DNA of 43,529 nucleotides from Bacteriovorax sp. (lineage in GTDB: Bacteria > Bdellovibrionota > Bacteriovoracia > Bacteriovoracales > Bacteriovoracaceae), in contig JACMNL010000006.1 in assembly GCA_014378525.1 (NCBI GenBank), positions 1-43,529 of the forward strand, given 5' to 3'. The position numbers and the translations under genes are program-made. The notes beneath the pieces were generated by a model. The model was not told where the DNA came from. It did no database searches and worked only from the letters and a program-made list of their open reading frames with translations. This document shows, piece by piece, positions 1 through 11,202 of the stretch (within the stretch, counting starts at the first letter, position 1; the number at the start of each line of letters is the position of its first letter).

Positions 1-584
1 ATGAGTTCGACGTCAACATTGGAATTCTTTTGATATAGATCGATGATTTCTTTTTGCTTTAACGATTTTTGTGAAGATTTCAATCGAGCTTTTTCAATGA
101 GAATAAACGATGACATGTTTTCATCTGGTTTGTGCTCTATGGCCGGTGCTTTAACAGGCTCAACCTGATCTATAAATTGCGGAGCTAGTTGTGACGTTTG
201 TTTCGCCTGAACAACAAATCTCGGTGCTGGATTATCTCCACTACCTGTTTCAGGAACACTCTCTTCAACAATTTCTTTTTTTCCAAATGGAAGAATTTTC
301 GCTCCACTTTTTTCAAGTGATTGTTGAACATGCTCTTCATGAATTTCATCCATCGAATCAGATGAAGTAAAATCGCGATAAATTTTTCTATCAACTCTCT
401 CGTTTACTAAATCTGTAAGCGAAAGAAACTTTCCACCATTGTGTTTGGTTGCGATATCAGCAATCTCTTCAGGAGTGATGATTCGAAGGAGGTTCATTAT
501 AAGAAGATTTTGTACTGCCATAGTAATGAACGTATCGGCAGTATTGCGTCTAAACTTGAGCAATTTGATCTGGCAATGTGCCAT
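1..584 (-). CDS. Partial gene of unknown function, N-terminal 194 codons
   Basis: An open frame on the minus strand runs off the left edge without a stop. It begins at ATG 584 (protein MAHCQIKLLKFRR...) or possibly at ATG 521 (MAVQNLLIMNLLRI). Neither has a strong Shine-Dalgarno; 584 has GGA about 10 nt upstream and an in-frame stop further up. After a conserved-looking stretch (NLLRIITPEEIADIA) the chain is acidic and low in hydrophobicity, rich in Glu, Gln and Ser, with a basic segment near the edge (EKARLKSSQKSLKQKE). No signal peptide or membrane segment is visible. I do not recognise the family. It is divergent from tRNA-Asn. Confidence 0.6.
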   Translation of the reverse strand, partial: MAHCQIKLLKFRRNTADTFITMAVQNLLIMNLLRIITPEEIADIATKHNGGKFLSLTDLVNERVDRKIYRDFTSSDSMDEIHEEHVQQSLEKSGAKILPFGKKEIVEESVPETGSGDNPAPRFVVQAKQTSQLAPQFIDQVEPVKAPAIEHKPDENMSSFILIEKARLKSSQKSLKQKEIIDLYQKNSNVDVEL

Positions 585-636
585 GACTAAGTTCCAGTGA
601 CTTAGCCTGAGTTATAAGGTTTTTTCTAAAAAGTTC

Positions 637-665
637 TAGACAAACAACCCAATAATTTTTATAAC
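637..665 (+). promoter_or_regulatory. Sigma-70-like promoter for tRNA-Asn
   Basis: The -35 box TAGACA (637-642) and -10 box TATAAC (660-665) are separated by exactly 17 nt. Transcription would start near 672, about 16 nt before the mature tRNA 5' end. Confidence 0.6.
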
Positions 666-687
666 TTGTGTACTTATTTCAAACTGA

Positions 688-762
688 TGGGGAGTAGCGC
701 AGTGGTAGCGCAGTAGACTGTTAATCTATTGGTCGTGGGTTCGACTCCCACCTTCCCAGCCA
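688..762 (+). tRNA. tRNA-Asn (GTT)
   Basis: The full cloverleaf is visible. The acceptor stem TGGGGAG pairs with CTTCCCA, with one G-T wobble. The anticodon stem GTAGA/TCTAT closes loop CTGTTAA with anticodon GTT. The T arm is GTGGG-TTCGACT-CCCAC. The discriminator is G and the 3' CCA is encoded (760-762). Confidence 0.95.
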
Positions 763-822
763 TTTTGAAATCCAAATATAATCCACACAAATTCAAGCGC
801 AACTAAAACTTATTGGGGACCC

Positions 823-2259
823 ATGAAAGAACAACTATTTTCACGAGACTTTCACAGAAAACTTCAAAAGAATGTTGAACTTGGATTCAAAGATTTTATC
901 GAAGATCTTCGTGTCGATTTTCAAAAAGGTTTTGAGACAGACGTAGTTGATCCAAATTTTCTGGATCAGTTAAATGACATCGTTCATGATGAAGCTTTTG
1001 ATAAATTCTCACCTCTTAAATTTTACTGGTTAAACCTGGTTGATAATTTAATTTATATCATTCAGCTTCACGAAGAACTACTTCTGGAAGAAGGAATCGA
1101 TACTGACGAATTAACTGAACTTGAAGACGAACTTTTTAACTTCTGGAATGAGTCTGAATTGTCAGAGAGTTTCCTGAATTTTTTAAATGAAGGATCTCCC
1201 GTTATTGAAGTTTCAGAAAAACTAATCCCACTTCTGGAAAACCAGATCGTATCTTTTTATGTTGTTCACATGAGTCTTTACCGTCAGGAATTCGGAGACG
1301 CACTTGTTTATCAGGTCGTTCCTGAGCTTGGCGACTCGGAAAGAAAAATCTATATCACTGACCAGCATTTTGCCGTGACTTTAAAGAACACACCGGAAAC
1401 TTACCCGGCCATTCCTCTCGCTTCTATTTCTCCTGAAGAAAAAAAGATCGTGATCGAAGCCAATGATAAATCTGTCGTTTTAACGATCGATGCACCACCT
1501 GCTCCGATTGAACTTGAAGATGTAAAACTTTTCGTACTTCCTCACTGTGAAGCCGGTGATAAGAAAATCGAAGAATTTAAAAAGAGTATCATCAAGGCCC
1601 TGGGAAATATCAAGAAGGCCGCACCTCACTTACATACAACATTCAAGAGTTTCACTCATACAATTGTGCCAGTGGATGAAAAAGGAATAGTAAGTTATTC
1701 GATGCAGTCATTACCTGGTTATTCATGCATCAATATGTTCGACCGCGATTCAATCGATCTAATGGATGATCTGCTTCATGAAAACGGACACCACTACTTA
1801 AATACATACTTAAATCACCAGGACCTGATTCACGAAGACGATGATAAAGTTTATTACTCTCCATGGAGAAAGGCCCTTCGACCTGTTCGTGGAATTTATC
1901 ATGCAGTATTCACGTTCTTCTGGGCGATGGAATTATTTGTGAATTTAAACATTGCTTCTGAGAAAAAGGTTTTAACTTTCACGAAAGATGAAAAAGTTAA
2001 AATTAAAACGCGTTTCCTTGAAGAATACTACATGCTGGAATATTGCCGTCCTGACTTTACTCACGCTTTTAAAAATAAGCGCGTAACTAAAGAAGGCCTG
2101 GCGTTGATTAATTCTACTTATGAACGAATTGATGCCTATAAAAAGACTGTTGAAAGTGTCTTAGCTGAATTAAAAGCTAGCGACTCCGAAGCTTCTGCTA
2201 AAATTTCTAGATTAAAAAAGGATTTAAGCGAGGCGAGAGGCCACTACAAGCTGGTTTAA
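823..2259 (+). CDS. HExxH-domain protein, related to 2-oxoglutarate/HExxH peptide beta-hydroxylases
   Basis: This is a 478-residue soluble protein with no signal peptide. The first ~300 residues are acidic and unrecognised. The C-terminal part carries H319-E320-N-G-H323, then DDDKVYYSPWR (341-349) and RPVRGIYHAVFTFFWAMEL. The order HExxH, then Y-S/A-PWR, then RP-GxxHGxxxF matches what I recall of the HEXXH motif domain (NCBIfam TIGR04267, now named aKG-HExxH-type peptide beta-hydroxylase), whose studied members hydroxylate residues of ribosomal peptides. No precursor peptide, radical-SAM or RiPP leader-binding gene lies nearby, so the substrate is unknown. An alternative is a zinc metallopeptidase, but the PWR/RP motifs argue against that. 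The 3' end overlaps the convergent ygfZ-like gene by 36 bp. Confidence 0.7.
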   Translation: MKEQLFSRDFHRKLQKNVELGFKDFIEDLRVDFQKGFETDVVDPNFLDQLNDIVHDEAFDKFSPLKFYWLNLVDNLIYIIQLHEELLLEEGIDTDELTELEDELFNFWNESELSESFLNFLNEGSPVIEVSEKLIPLLENQIVSFYVVHMSLYRQEFGDALVYQVVPELGDSERKIYITDQHFAVTLKNTPETYPAIPLASISPEEKKIVIEANDKSVVLTIDAPPAPIELEDVKLFVLPHCEAGDKKIEEFKKSIIKALGNIKKAAPHLHTTFKSFTHTIVPVDEKGIVSYSMQSLPGYSCINMFDRDSIDLMDDLLHENGHHYLNTYLNHQDLIHEDDDKVYYSPWRKALRPVRGIYHAVFTFFWAMELFVNLNIASEKKVLTFTKDEKVKIKTRFLEEYYMLEYCRPDFTHAFKNKRVTKEGLALINSTYERIDAYKKTVESVLAELKASDSEASAKISRLKKDLSEARGHYKLV

Positions 2260-3783
2260 TCTCGATTGCATTTCATTTGCAGGCATCATGTCTCCTCTTT
2301 TAGAAGCGACATCGATGCCTTTTTTATAGACTTGCATAGCTCTTTCCAGATTCGCCGATGCTTCTAAACTTTTTCCAAGCAATAAATAAGCTGCAGAATA
2401 TTTTTCATCGATTATAACAACTTTCTCAAGCAGCTCTGCTGCCTTTTTAAAGTTTTCTCTATAAAACGCGACATCTGCCATCCCATAAAGAGCAATCGTA
2501 TCGTCAGGGTCAATCTCGATAACCTGAAGGAACATTTTCTCACGACGGTTAATGTCTTCTTCTTTTTTCAGCCTTTCAGCTTCGATCGCCTTCTTAAGTT
2601 TTGCTTCTTCACCGTACATTGAAAAAGATTTTATAGTCGCAAGACCCTTTTCGGCCTCTGCTTCTTCAATCTTTCCAAGCTTCATTAAAAAAAGTGATTT
2701 ATTAGTGTGGGCCATGACAGATGAACTTTTTACAGTAAGAAGTTTATCCATCCACTCGATCGCTTCCTGATACCTTTCTTTTCTACCAAGAATTACCCCG
2801 ATAGATTCATAGGCATCAGACAAGGCAGGATTGAAATCAATCGCTTTCTTCATATAGCTCATCGCTGATTCAACATCTTCTCTTTGAAAATCATCAACTC
2901 CTAAATGATAAAGCTCATTGGCAACATCATCGCGTTTTTGATTTTTAAAAAATGGAAGATAATGAATCGTTGCTGATAGTTCAAGTGTTCCGATAATCAG
3001 ATCTATTTTTTTCCCGTCAACACGGAAGTCACGGAATAGATCTACCTGAAGATATCTGTCTTCTTGATAATTCACGACTCCGGCCTTTTTAGCATCGATA
3101 TAAAGTTCGGTTAATGGAACTTCGACATCAGTCGTAAGAGTTAAAAGAACAGGATAGTAAGCTGCGCCTCTGTTGTTTTCAATCTTCGCAACAGTTTCTT
3201 GTCCTAGAAAACAGCCTTTTTTATAAGAGATCGCTATTTCATTTAAAAAAGAGTCATTGATAAACTGAGTTTCATCAACGTCTGTCTTCCATTTGGGGTG
3301 GCCATTTAAAAAACGAACGACTTCGAGTTCTTTTTCATCTGTTGCAGGAATACCTGTAAATGGTTTTGTATTGATTGAAGCCGTGATTCCATAAAAATTA
3401 AAATGGAAAAGATGCTCTTCATTTTCATTGTCGAAAAAATAATTGAAATGCACATAAACTTTTTCATCAAGTGCTTTTAGTTCAACATCATCCATGACAA
3501 TAAATTTATTAAAATCAGTAAGTATGTTTTCTACGAGTACTTTTGGACAAAGAATAAGAAGTTTATCTTCAAGTTTCGCAATCGTAAAAAACGACTGTAC
3601 TTTTCCTGTGCGGTTTAAGCGCGCAGTAACTTGCGCTTCTTTTATACCAATTGCACTCAGATCGTTTGTAACCTGGCCCTGGAAAAAAGCTTCACGATCA
3701 GCTCCGGTCACTTCAATGAGTGACCAGTCTGATAAATGCATTGTTGTTGAATTAAATCGAATCGAAGAGAGATCGGTTTTCAT
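2224..3783 (-). CDS. ygfZ: YgfZ/GcvT-like folate-binding Fe-S maturation protein with C-terminal TPR domain
   Basis: Residues 1-280 form a YgfZ-type domain of the GcvT fold, with the family signature KGCFLGQE at 189-196 around the essential cysteine C191. YgfZ uses folate to support repair or assembly of certain Fe-S enzymes. Bacterial YgfZ is normally about 330 residues. Here residues ~285-515 add tandem tetratricopeptide-like helical pairs (for example ELYHLGVDDFQREDVESAM and AYLLLGKSLEASANLERAM), a fusion I do not know from standard YgfZ. It starts 6 nt after the A-type Fe-S carrier stop, so the two form an Fe-S operon. Its 3' end overlaps the HExxH gene by 36 bp. Confidence 0.85.
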   Translation of the reverse strand: MKTDLSSIRFNSTTMHLSDWSLIEVTGADREAFFQGQVTNDLSAIGIKEAQVTARLNRTGKVQSFFTIAKLEDKLLILCPKVLVENILTDFNKFIVMDDVELKALDEKVYVHFNYFFDNENEEHLFHFNFYGITASINTKPFTGIPATDEKELEVVRFLNGHPKWKTDVDETQFINDSFLNEIAISYKKGCFLGQETVAKIENNRGAAYYPVLLTLTTDVEVPLTELYIDAKKAGVVNYQEDRYLQVDLFRDFRVDGKKIDLIIGTLELSATIHYLPFFKNQKRDDVANELYHLGVDDFQREDVESAMSYMKKAIDFNPALSDAYESIGVILGRKERYQEAIEWMDKLLTVKSSSVMAHTNKSLFLMKLGKIEEAEAEKGLATIKSFSMYGEEAKLKKAIEAERLKKEEDINRREKMFLQVIEIDPDDTIALYGMADVAFYRENFKKAAELLEKVVIIDEKYSAAYLLLGKSLEASANLERAMQVYKKGIDVASKRGDMMPANEMQSRLNQLVVASRLA

Positions 3784-3789
3784 ATGGCA

Positions 3790-4122
3790 TTAAACTGAGA
3801 AAGATTCACCACAACCGCAAGTATTAGTCGCGTTCGGGTTATTGAAAACAAATCCTTTTCCGTTAAGACCGTCTTTGAAATCAAGCTCGACACCTTTCAG
3901 GTAAATTGAAGATTTTGGATCGATCAAAATTTTGATGTCTCCGAAATCCAGAATATTATCTTTTTCTTTTTTCTCAGAGAATTCGATTTTGTATGAAAGG
4001 CCTGAACATCCTCCACCGGAAACACCAAGGCGAAGACCTGTATCAAGTCCCTTTTGTTCCTTGAGATATATTTCACGAATATGTGTTAATGCTTTATCTG
4101 TGACTGTAATGACTTGTTCCAT
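3790..4122 (-). CDS. erpA: A-type iron-sulfur carrier protein (ErpA/IscA/HesB family)
   Basis: A 110-residue protein of the family's usual length. The three cluster-ligating cysteines are C39 (SGGGCSGLSY) and C102/C104 (NTCGCGESF), with the C-x62-C-G-C spacing of the A-type family. It passes [2Fe-2S] or [4Fe-4S] clusters to apoproteins. ErpA versus IscA or SufA cannot be settled from sequence alone, so the symbol is tentative. It is the first gene of a pair with the YgfZ-TPR gene. An SD-like AGAGG precedes the ATG. Confidence 0.88.
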   Translation of the reverse strand: MEQVITVTDKALTHIREIYLKEQKGLDTGLRLGVSGGGCSGLSYKIEFSEKKEKDNILDFGDIKILIDPKSSIYLKGVELDFKDGLNGKGFVFNNPNATNTCGCGESFSV

Positions 4123-4154
4123 ATTAACCTCTGACTTTGATCAGTTATTACCAT

Positions 4155-4178
4155 ATTCTATCACATTTCCTATAGAAT
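4155..4178. promoter_or_regulatory. Inverted repeat ATTCTAT-N10-ATAGAAT between divergent genes
   Basis: Perfect 7-bp arms (4155-4161 and 4172-4178) with 10-nt spacing sit upstream of erpA (minus) and FHA (plus). The ~17-bp centre-to-centre distance is longer than one helical turn but suits a dimeric regulator. The minus-strand arm also reads TAGAAT, a possible -10 box for erpA. Confidence 0.3.
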
Positions 4179-4190
4179 GTTTTGCCCTCC

Positions 4191-4219
4191 TTTAAAAGAG
4201 TTAATTCATGAGATATTAT
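4191..4219 (+). promoter_or_regulatory. Putative promoter of the FHA gene
   Basis: -35 TTTAAA (4191-4196), 17-nt spacer, -10 TATTAT (4214-4219). The start codon at 4241 follows an AAGGGG Shine-Dalgarno 7 nt upstream. Confidence 0.4.
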
Positions 4220-4240
4220 TTAGTTACAAGGGGTTAAATT

Positions 4241-4807
4241 ATGGCAATTATTCTGATTATAAAAACTGAAGATGGTCTTATTACTGAACTGCCCGTTTTG
4301 AATAAAATTGTAATGGGTCGTTCTGGAATCAGTGATTATAAAATTGTAGATATTAAAATGTCAGGCAAGCACTGTTCATTTGAAGTAAACGGCAAAGGCC
4401 AGTTACTTTTTACTGATCTTGGTTCTACAAATGGATCTTTTTTAAATAACAGCCAGGTGAATAAGACAATGGTTCGTGTCAATGATGTTATTCGTATTGG
4501 TAATACACTTATTAAAATTGATGAGAAAAGATTGTCGACTTCCGAGCGTTTAGCGATTGGCTCTTCTATTCTTTCGAAAAAAGATGAGAAGACACTTCCA
4601 GACATTAGTAAGTTAAAAATTTCACCTTCGACAGATAGTGAAGCCGATGAAGACTCTCCCAAGAAAAAAACCATTTTTCTTAACAAACAACATAAAGAAA
4701 AGAAAAAGCCGGGATCAAACTGGGCCAGCGCTGAAAACGTTATCGAGCAGGAAGAAAGCAGTGGTAATACAAGATTTCTTAAACTCGATAGCAAAAAGAA
4801 AAAGTAA
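4241..4807 (+). CDS. FHA-domain phosphopeptide-binding protein
   Basis: Residues 6-95 are a forkhead-associated domain with its signature positions: G26-R27-S28, S41-GK-H44, and DLGSTNGSFLN (59-69). FHA domains bind phosphothreonine peptides, so a Ser/Thr-kinase partner is expected, though none is in the window. Residues 130-188 are a highly charged Lys/Ser-rich tail, probably disordered, that could itself be phosphorylated. There is no membrane segment. Its stop TAA is directly adjacent to the convergent adenosyltransferase stop. Confidence 0.88.
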   Translation: MAIILIIKTEDGLITELPVLNKIVMGRSGISDYKIVDIKMSGKHCSFEVNGKGQLLFTDLGSTNGSFLNNSQVNKTMVRVNDVIRIGNTLIKIDEKRLSTSERLAIGSSILSKKDEKTLPDISKLKISPSTDSEADEDSPKKKTIFLNKQHKEKKKPGSNWASAENVIEQEESSGNTRFLKLDSKKKK

Positions 4808-5373
4808 TTACGTTCCTGGCACCCATTGTGTTTCTTCAATGTTTTTGTTTGAATTCAAGTAACGTGACAAAATAAAAAAATAATCAGAAAGACGATTCAT
4901 ATAAACCAGCGCATTTTCCGGAATTTCTCCCGGATGCTGGTCTTCAAAATCCACCATCTCTCTCTCAATTCTTCTGCATACTGTACGACATACATGAAAT
5001 GATGCTGCGGCCGGATCACCACCTGGAAGAATAAAATGTTTTAGCGGTGCAAGTTGGGAATCCATCTGATCAATGTCATTCTCAAGACTATCAATTGCAG
5101 TTTTGCTAATCTGTGGAAGTTTAAACTGTGTACGTTTATCTTTTTCACAGGCGAGGTTCGAACCTAAATCAAAAAGCGAAGACTGAATTTGCAGCAAAAG
5201 GCTTTTGTCGATGCTCTTATCCATATGTGAAATCGCTACACCAATATGCGAATTCAACTCGTCTACTTCGCCGTAAAGATTAATACGCGGATCACTTTTT
5301 TTAATTCGGGTTCCGCCGACAAGACCAGTCGTTCCCATATCTCCAGTGCGTGTGTAAACGTCTGCTTTTTTCA

Positions 5374-5374
<1 letters not shown>
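4808..5374 (-). CDS. PduO-type cob(I)alamin adenosyltransferase
   Basis: A 188-residue member of the PduO/MMAB family. The ATP-binding N-terminus is YTRTGDMGTTGL (7-18), followed by GEVDELNSHIG (35-45), a CRTVCRRIERE helix and the C-terminal NRLSDYFFILSRY. It transfers the 5'-deoxyadenosyl group of ATP to Co(I) to make adenosylcobalamin, the cofactor of the neighbouring IcmF mutase. The icmF stop and this start overlap as TAATG, so the two are translationally coupled and the enzyme probably loads IcmF directly. Confidence 0.92.
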
Positions 5375-8529
<3,155 letters not shown>

Positions 8530-8629
8530 AATCTTCACTCTATCTCTAGTTAATCTAATAGCAAGAAAAGCCGATTTGGTTTATAATGGGACATATTTAT
8601 TAACATAAATTACTCGATTTGGGTTTGCT

Positions 8630-9061
8630 ATGAGCACCGAAAATACATCAAATAATTCTACTATCAATGACTCTGACGAGGCATTGATAGTAGAGAACCC
8701 TTTCCATACTGCGCGCCTAAAGCCGAAGAGAAAAGGTAAAAAACCGCCTAAGTTATTGGCAGTTGTTCACCAGTCAGGTTGTACTGGTTGCGAAATCTGT
8801 ATTCAGGGTTGCCCGGTAGACTCTATTGAACTTGTTCCAGGACCTCAACCAGAAAATCCTCAATTCCAGCAAACTGTAGAAATCGATCTGGCCCGTTGTA
8901 TTGGCTGCCAGAATTGTACTGTAGATTGTCCTTGGGAAACCATCATGATGTACGAGCACGACGACGCATTCACTGCGTGGTCAACTGAAACTCTTGGTTC
9001 TGAGCTTTATATCGATGAAAAAGAACTCGAAGCAATTAAGAAAAAAGTCGCAAACGAGTAA
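8630..9061 (+). CDS. 2[4Fe-4S] ferredoxin-like protein
   Basis: A 143-residue protein with two [4Fe-4S] motifs: C51-x2-C54-x2-C57-x3-C61-P and C90-x2-C93-x2-C96-x3-C100-P. An unstructured 40-residue N-terminal extension rich in Ser/Asn, then Lys/Arg, precedes them, and an acidic tail follows. It is a cytoplasmic electron carrier of unknown partner. The cluster spacing, with about 28 residues between motifs and a PQPENPQF insert, is larger than in clostridial ferredoxins. It is divergent from icmF. The SD is poor (GGG ~10 nt before ATG). Confidence 0.85.
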   Translation: MSTENTSNNSTINDSDEALIVENPFHTARLKPKRKGKKPPKLLAVVHQSGCTGCEICIQGCPVDSIELVPGPQPENPQFQQTVEIDLARCIGCQNCTVDCPWETIMMYEHDDAFTAWSTETLGSELYIDEKELEAIKKKVANE

Positions 9062-9073
9062 TCTCTTTCTAAA

Positions 9074-10075
9074 TTACCTTTCAATATTTTTGATTTCAGG
9101 AAGTGTCTCTAACGGAACATTGTATCCCGCTTTATTCACCGATCGTTTTATTGAGTTAATCGTGTTCAGATTTTTCTTCAACGTAACCAGGCACGTTCTC
9201 AATTCTTCCATCTTCACACATACGTCCTTAGCTTTTTCAATTTCCTCTTCGATCCTCATGCTGGCCGCTCCACCTGCAGTCAACACACTCACCCCTTTTT
9301 CCAGTGGATTAAAGGCTCCATCAGCAACTGTTCCTGAAGTTATTACTTCAACGCAAGACTGATAACTTTTTGTTACCAGCATTTTATTGGCCATAAAATC
9401 TTTTACTTTTTTTGCATTAGCTTCAGAAACTTTTTGAATTAATGCTTTAACCGATGCGAACTCAGGATTAAATGTCGAGTGAAGCAATGAAACCATGTTA
9501 TAGCTTGGATATTTTTTAATCGTATCGTTCTGAGCATAAAGTTGATCGTTACAATCATTATTCTGTCTTGCAAGCGCATCCATAATTTTCTTTTTATTAT
9601 TCTTTTTTACGTCGCTTACACAGCTCATGAAACACATCATTCCCACTTCTTCCAGATTTGTTTGTAATCCTCCGAGTGCAGTCAATAGAATTTGTGTTGC
9701 CTGGGCATCCAGATCACCATCATCAGCATTGGCCACTGAAATTACAGAATCTATCAATGTTGTTTTTTTACTTAAACCGAATGTACTTCTTTTAACCTTG
9801 AAACCATTTACGTACATTTCATCTTTTAAATAATTTAATACTGTAAATTGAATGCGATTATTTTTTATAACAATATTAAATTTCTGTCCGATACCCTTAT
9901 AAATCCCAGGCTCAGAATCTTTCTTTTTTTCGTTATAGCGTTTTACGCCGGAGTTGAAATCTTCAATAGTTTTTTTCGTCAGGTAATCAAAATAATCTGA
10001 AGGTGTATTATTAAAACTTGCAGCAAAAGATTGAACTGAAATAAATAAGCTAATAAATAATATTACACGGCCCAT
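9074..10075 (-). CDS. Secreted protein of unknown function
   Basis: 333 residues from ATG 10075, which has AGGAG 9 nt upstream; the in-frame TTG at 10081 is too close to that SD. A signal peptide is clear (MGRVILFISLFISVQSFAA), with cleavage after SFA-A. The mature part is soluble and mostly helical, with a cysteine-bearing segment (MMCFMSCVSDVKK, NDCNDQ) and a second near the C-terminus (DVCVKMEELRTCLVTLKK) suggesting periplasmic disulfides. There are no recognisable domains. It converges on the ferredoxin gene with a 12-nt gap. Confidence 0.7.
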   Translation of the reverse strand: MGRVILFISLFISVQSFAASFNNTPSDYFDYLTKKTIEDFNSGVKRYNEKKKDSEPGIYKGIGQKFNIVIKNNRIQFTVLNYLKDEMYVNGFKVKRSTFGLSKKTTLIDSVISVANADDGDLDAQATQILLTALGGLQTNLEEVGMMCFMSCVSDVKKNNKKKIMDALARQNNDCNDQLYAQNDTIKKYPSYNMVSLLHSTFNPEFASVKALIQKVSEANAKKVKDFMANKMLVTKSYQSCVEVITSGTVADGAFNPLEKGVSVLTAGGAASMRIEEEIEKAKDVCVKMEELRTCLVTLKKNLNTINSIKRSVNKAGYNVPLETLPEIKNIER

Positions 10076-10281
10076 AGACAAACACTCCTAACGGTAATGG
10101 ATCCTTATTTTCATTATAAATGTTTTAAGAATAATTGTGTACGTGGGCCGTCATTTCCCATCAAAGGCTGTAAAAATGAAAACATTCTTGACTGTTTTAA
10201 TCTGGTTTTAATCACATTTTAATTTGTTTATTCATTGCTAAAAAGTAATGTTGAAAGGGAGTGAATAAATTATAAATTAAG

Positions 10282-10310
10282 TTGATCTTAATTGAGGATG
10301 GGCCTAATTA
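10282..10310 (+). promoter_or_regulatory. Putative promoter of the JmjC/cupin-like gene
   Basis: -35 TTGATC (10282-10287), 17-nt spacer, -10 TAATTA (10305-10310). The rest of the 257-bp gap (10082-10338) is AT-rich, and I see no gene or stable hairpin in it. Confidence 0.35.
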
Positions 10311-10338
10311 TATTCTGTAAATTTCGCAGGAGTAATCT

Positions 10339-11202
10339 ATGGCGTACTTAGAAAGACAGCTTGATGAGTTTGACCCAGCTATACAACATCACTTTCACCA
10401 CACACTTCACAATCACCCATTGATGCAGTTTGATGAATTATCCAGGCTTGCACTCAGGAATCCTAAAGTGCGTTTTCATAGTGCTAAACTTGAGCGTACT
10501 CAAAGATTCGATACTGCCCGCGAAGAGCATGTAACGGGACTAACATTACAAGAAACTTTGGATAATATTGATGTCTCCGGATCGTTTGTTTATATCCAGG
10601 AAATCGAAAAAGATCCTGTTTACGGGCCACTGGTTCAAGAGGTTTATAAAGAGATAAAGAAAGATACTTTAAAATTCCATAAAAGCATCTCCAGAGTTGA
10701 GGCCTGGATTTTTATCACTTCACCTGGTGGTGTTACTCCTTATCATAGAGACTTCGAAACAAATCACTACTTCCACATTAAGGGAAAGAAGACGTTATTT
10801 TTATGGGATCCAAGAGATAAAGAAATTGTTTCGCAGGAAGAGAATGAATACTTTCATGGCGTCCACAGTCTTGCTAAAACTCTCTATACAGCGGAAAAAT
10901 TTAAAAAAGCCTCTAAGTATGACCTTGACCCAGCAATGGGAGTGTTCTTTCCATTTACTGCGCCTCATATGGTGGAGAATGGTACAGATGAGTTCTCTAT
11001 TTCATTTTCGATCACCTATACGACCGCTGAAGATATTCAAGTGAGAAGAGTTCATAAGATCAATCAACTTTTAAGAAAAATTGGTCTTAAGCCTACTGAC
11101 ATAGAAAAACAAAATAAATTAGAATACCAATTAAAGCTTGGGGCCCATTGGGTATTAAGAACATTTATCTTTTTTGCTTTAAGTGACTGGATTGGAAGTT
11201 AA
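10339..11202 (+). CDS. JmjC/cupin-like Fe(II)/2-oxoglutarate oxygenase-fold protein
   Basis: 287 residues; AGGAG lies 7 nt before ATG. The double-stranded beta-helix core carries a plausible Fe(II) triad: H136-x-D138 (TPYHRDFETN) and H210 (TAPHMVENG). SPGGVTPYHRDFETNHYF followed by a Lys-rich strand and WDPRD resembles the cupin_8/JmjC-like family of 2OG oxygenases, which includes peptide and RNA hydroxylases. The substrate is unknown. The N-terminal ~90 residues are helical and resemble no domain I know. The C-terminal 40 residues are basic and end hydrophobic (WVLRTFIFFALSDWIG), possibly membrane-associating. The stop shares TTAA with the convergent lgt stop. Confidence 0.72.
   Translation: MAYLERQLDEFDPAIQHHFHHTLHNHPLMQFDELSRLALRNPKVRFHSAKLERTQRFDTAREEHVTGLTLQETLDNIDVSGSFVYIQEIEKDPVYGPLVQEVYKEIKKDTLKFHKSISRVEAWIFITSPGGVTPYHRDFETNHYFHIKGKKTLFLWDPRDKEIVSQEENEYFHGVHSLAKTLYTAEKFKKASKYDLDPAMGVFFPFTAPHMVENGTDEFSISFSITYTTAEDIQVRRVHKINQLLRKIGLKPTDIEKQNKLEYQLKLGAHWVLRTFIFFALSDWIGS

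Noticed and set aside
185-394. Minus-strand 69-codon frame near the left edge
   Set aside because: It lies out of frame inside the longer open frame 584-1, which has the more protein-like composition.
571-586. TGGCACATTGCC on the minus strand as a sigma-54 promoter
   Set aside because: GG and GC are too close (the N5-7 spacing is not met), and it lies inside the coding sequence start.
4336-4839. Minus-strand 167-codon frame opposite the FHA gene
   Set aside because: Antisense shadow of a clear FHA-domain gene; no SD, low-complexity product.
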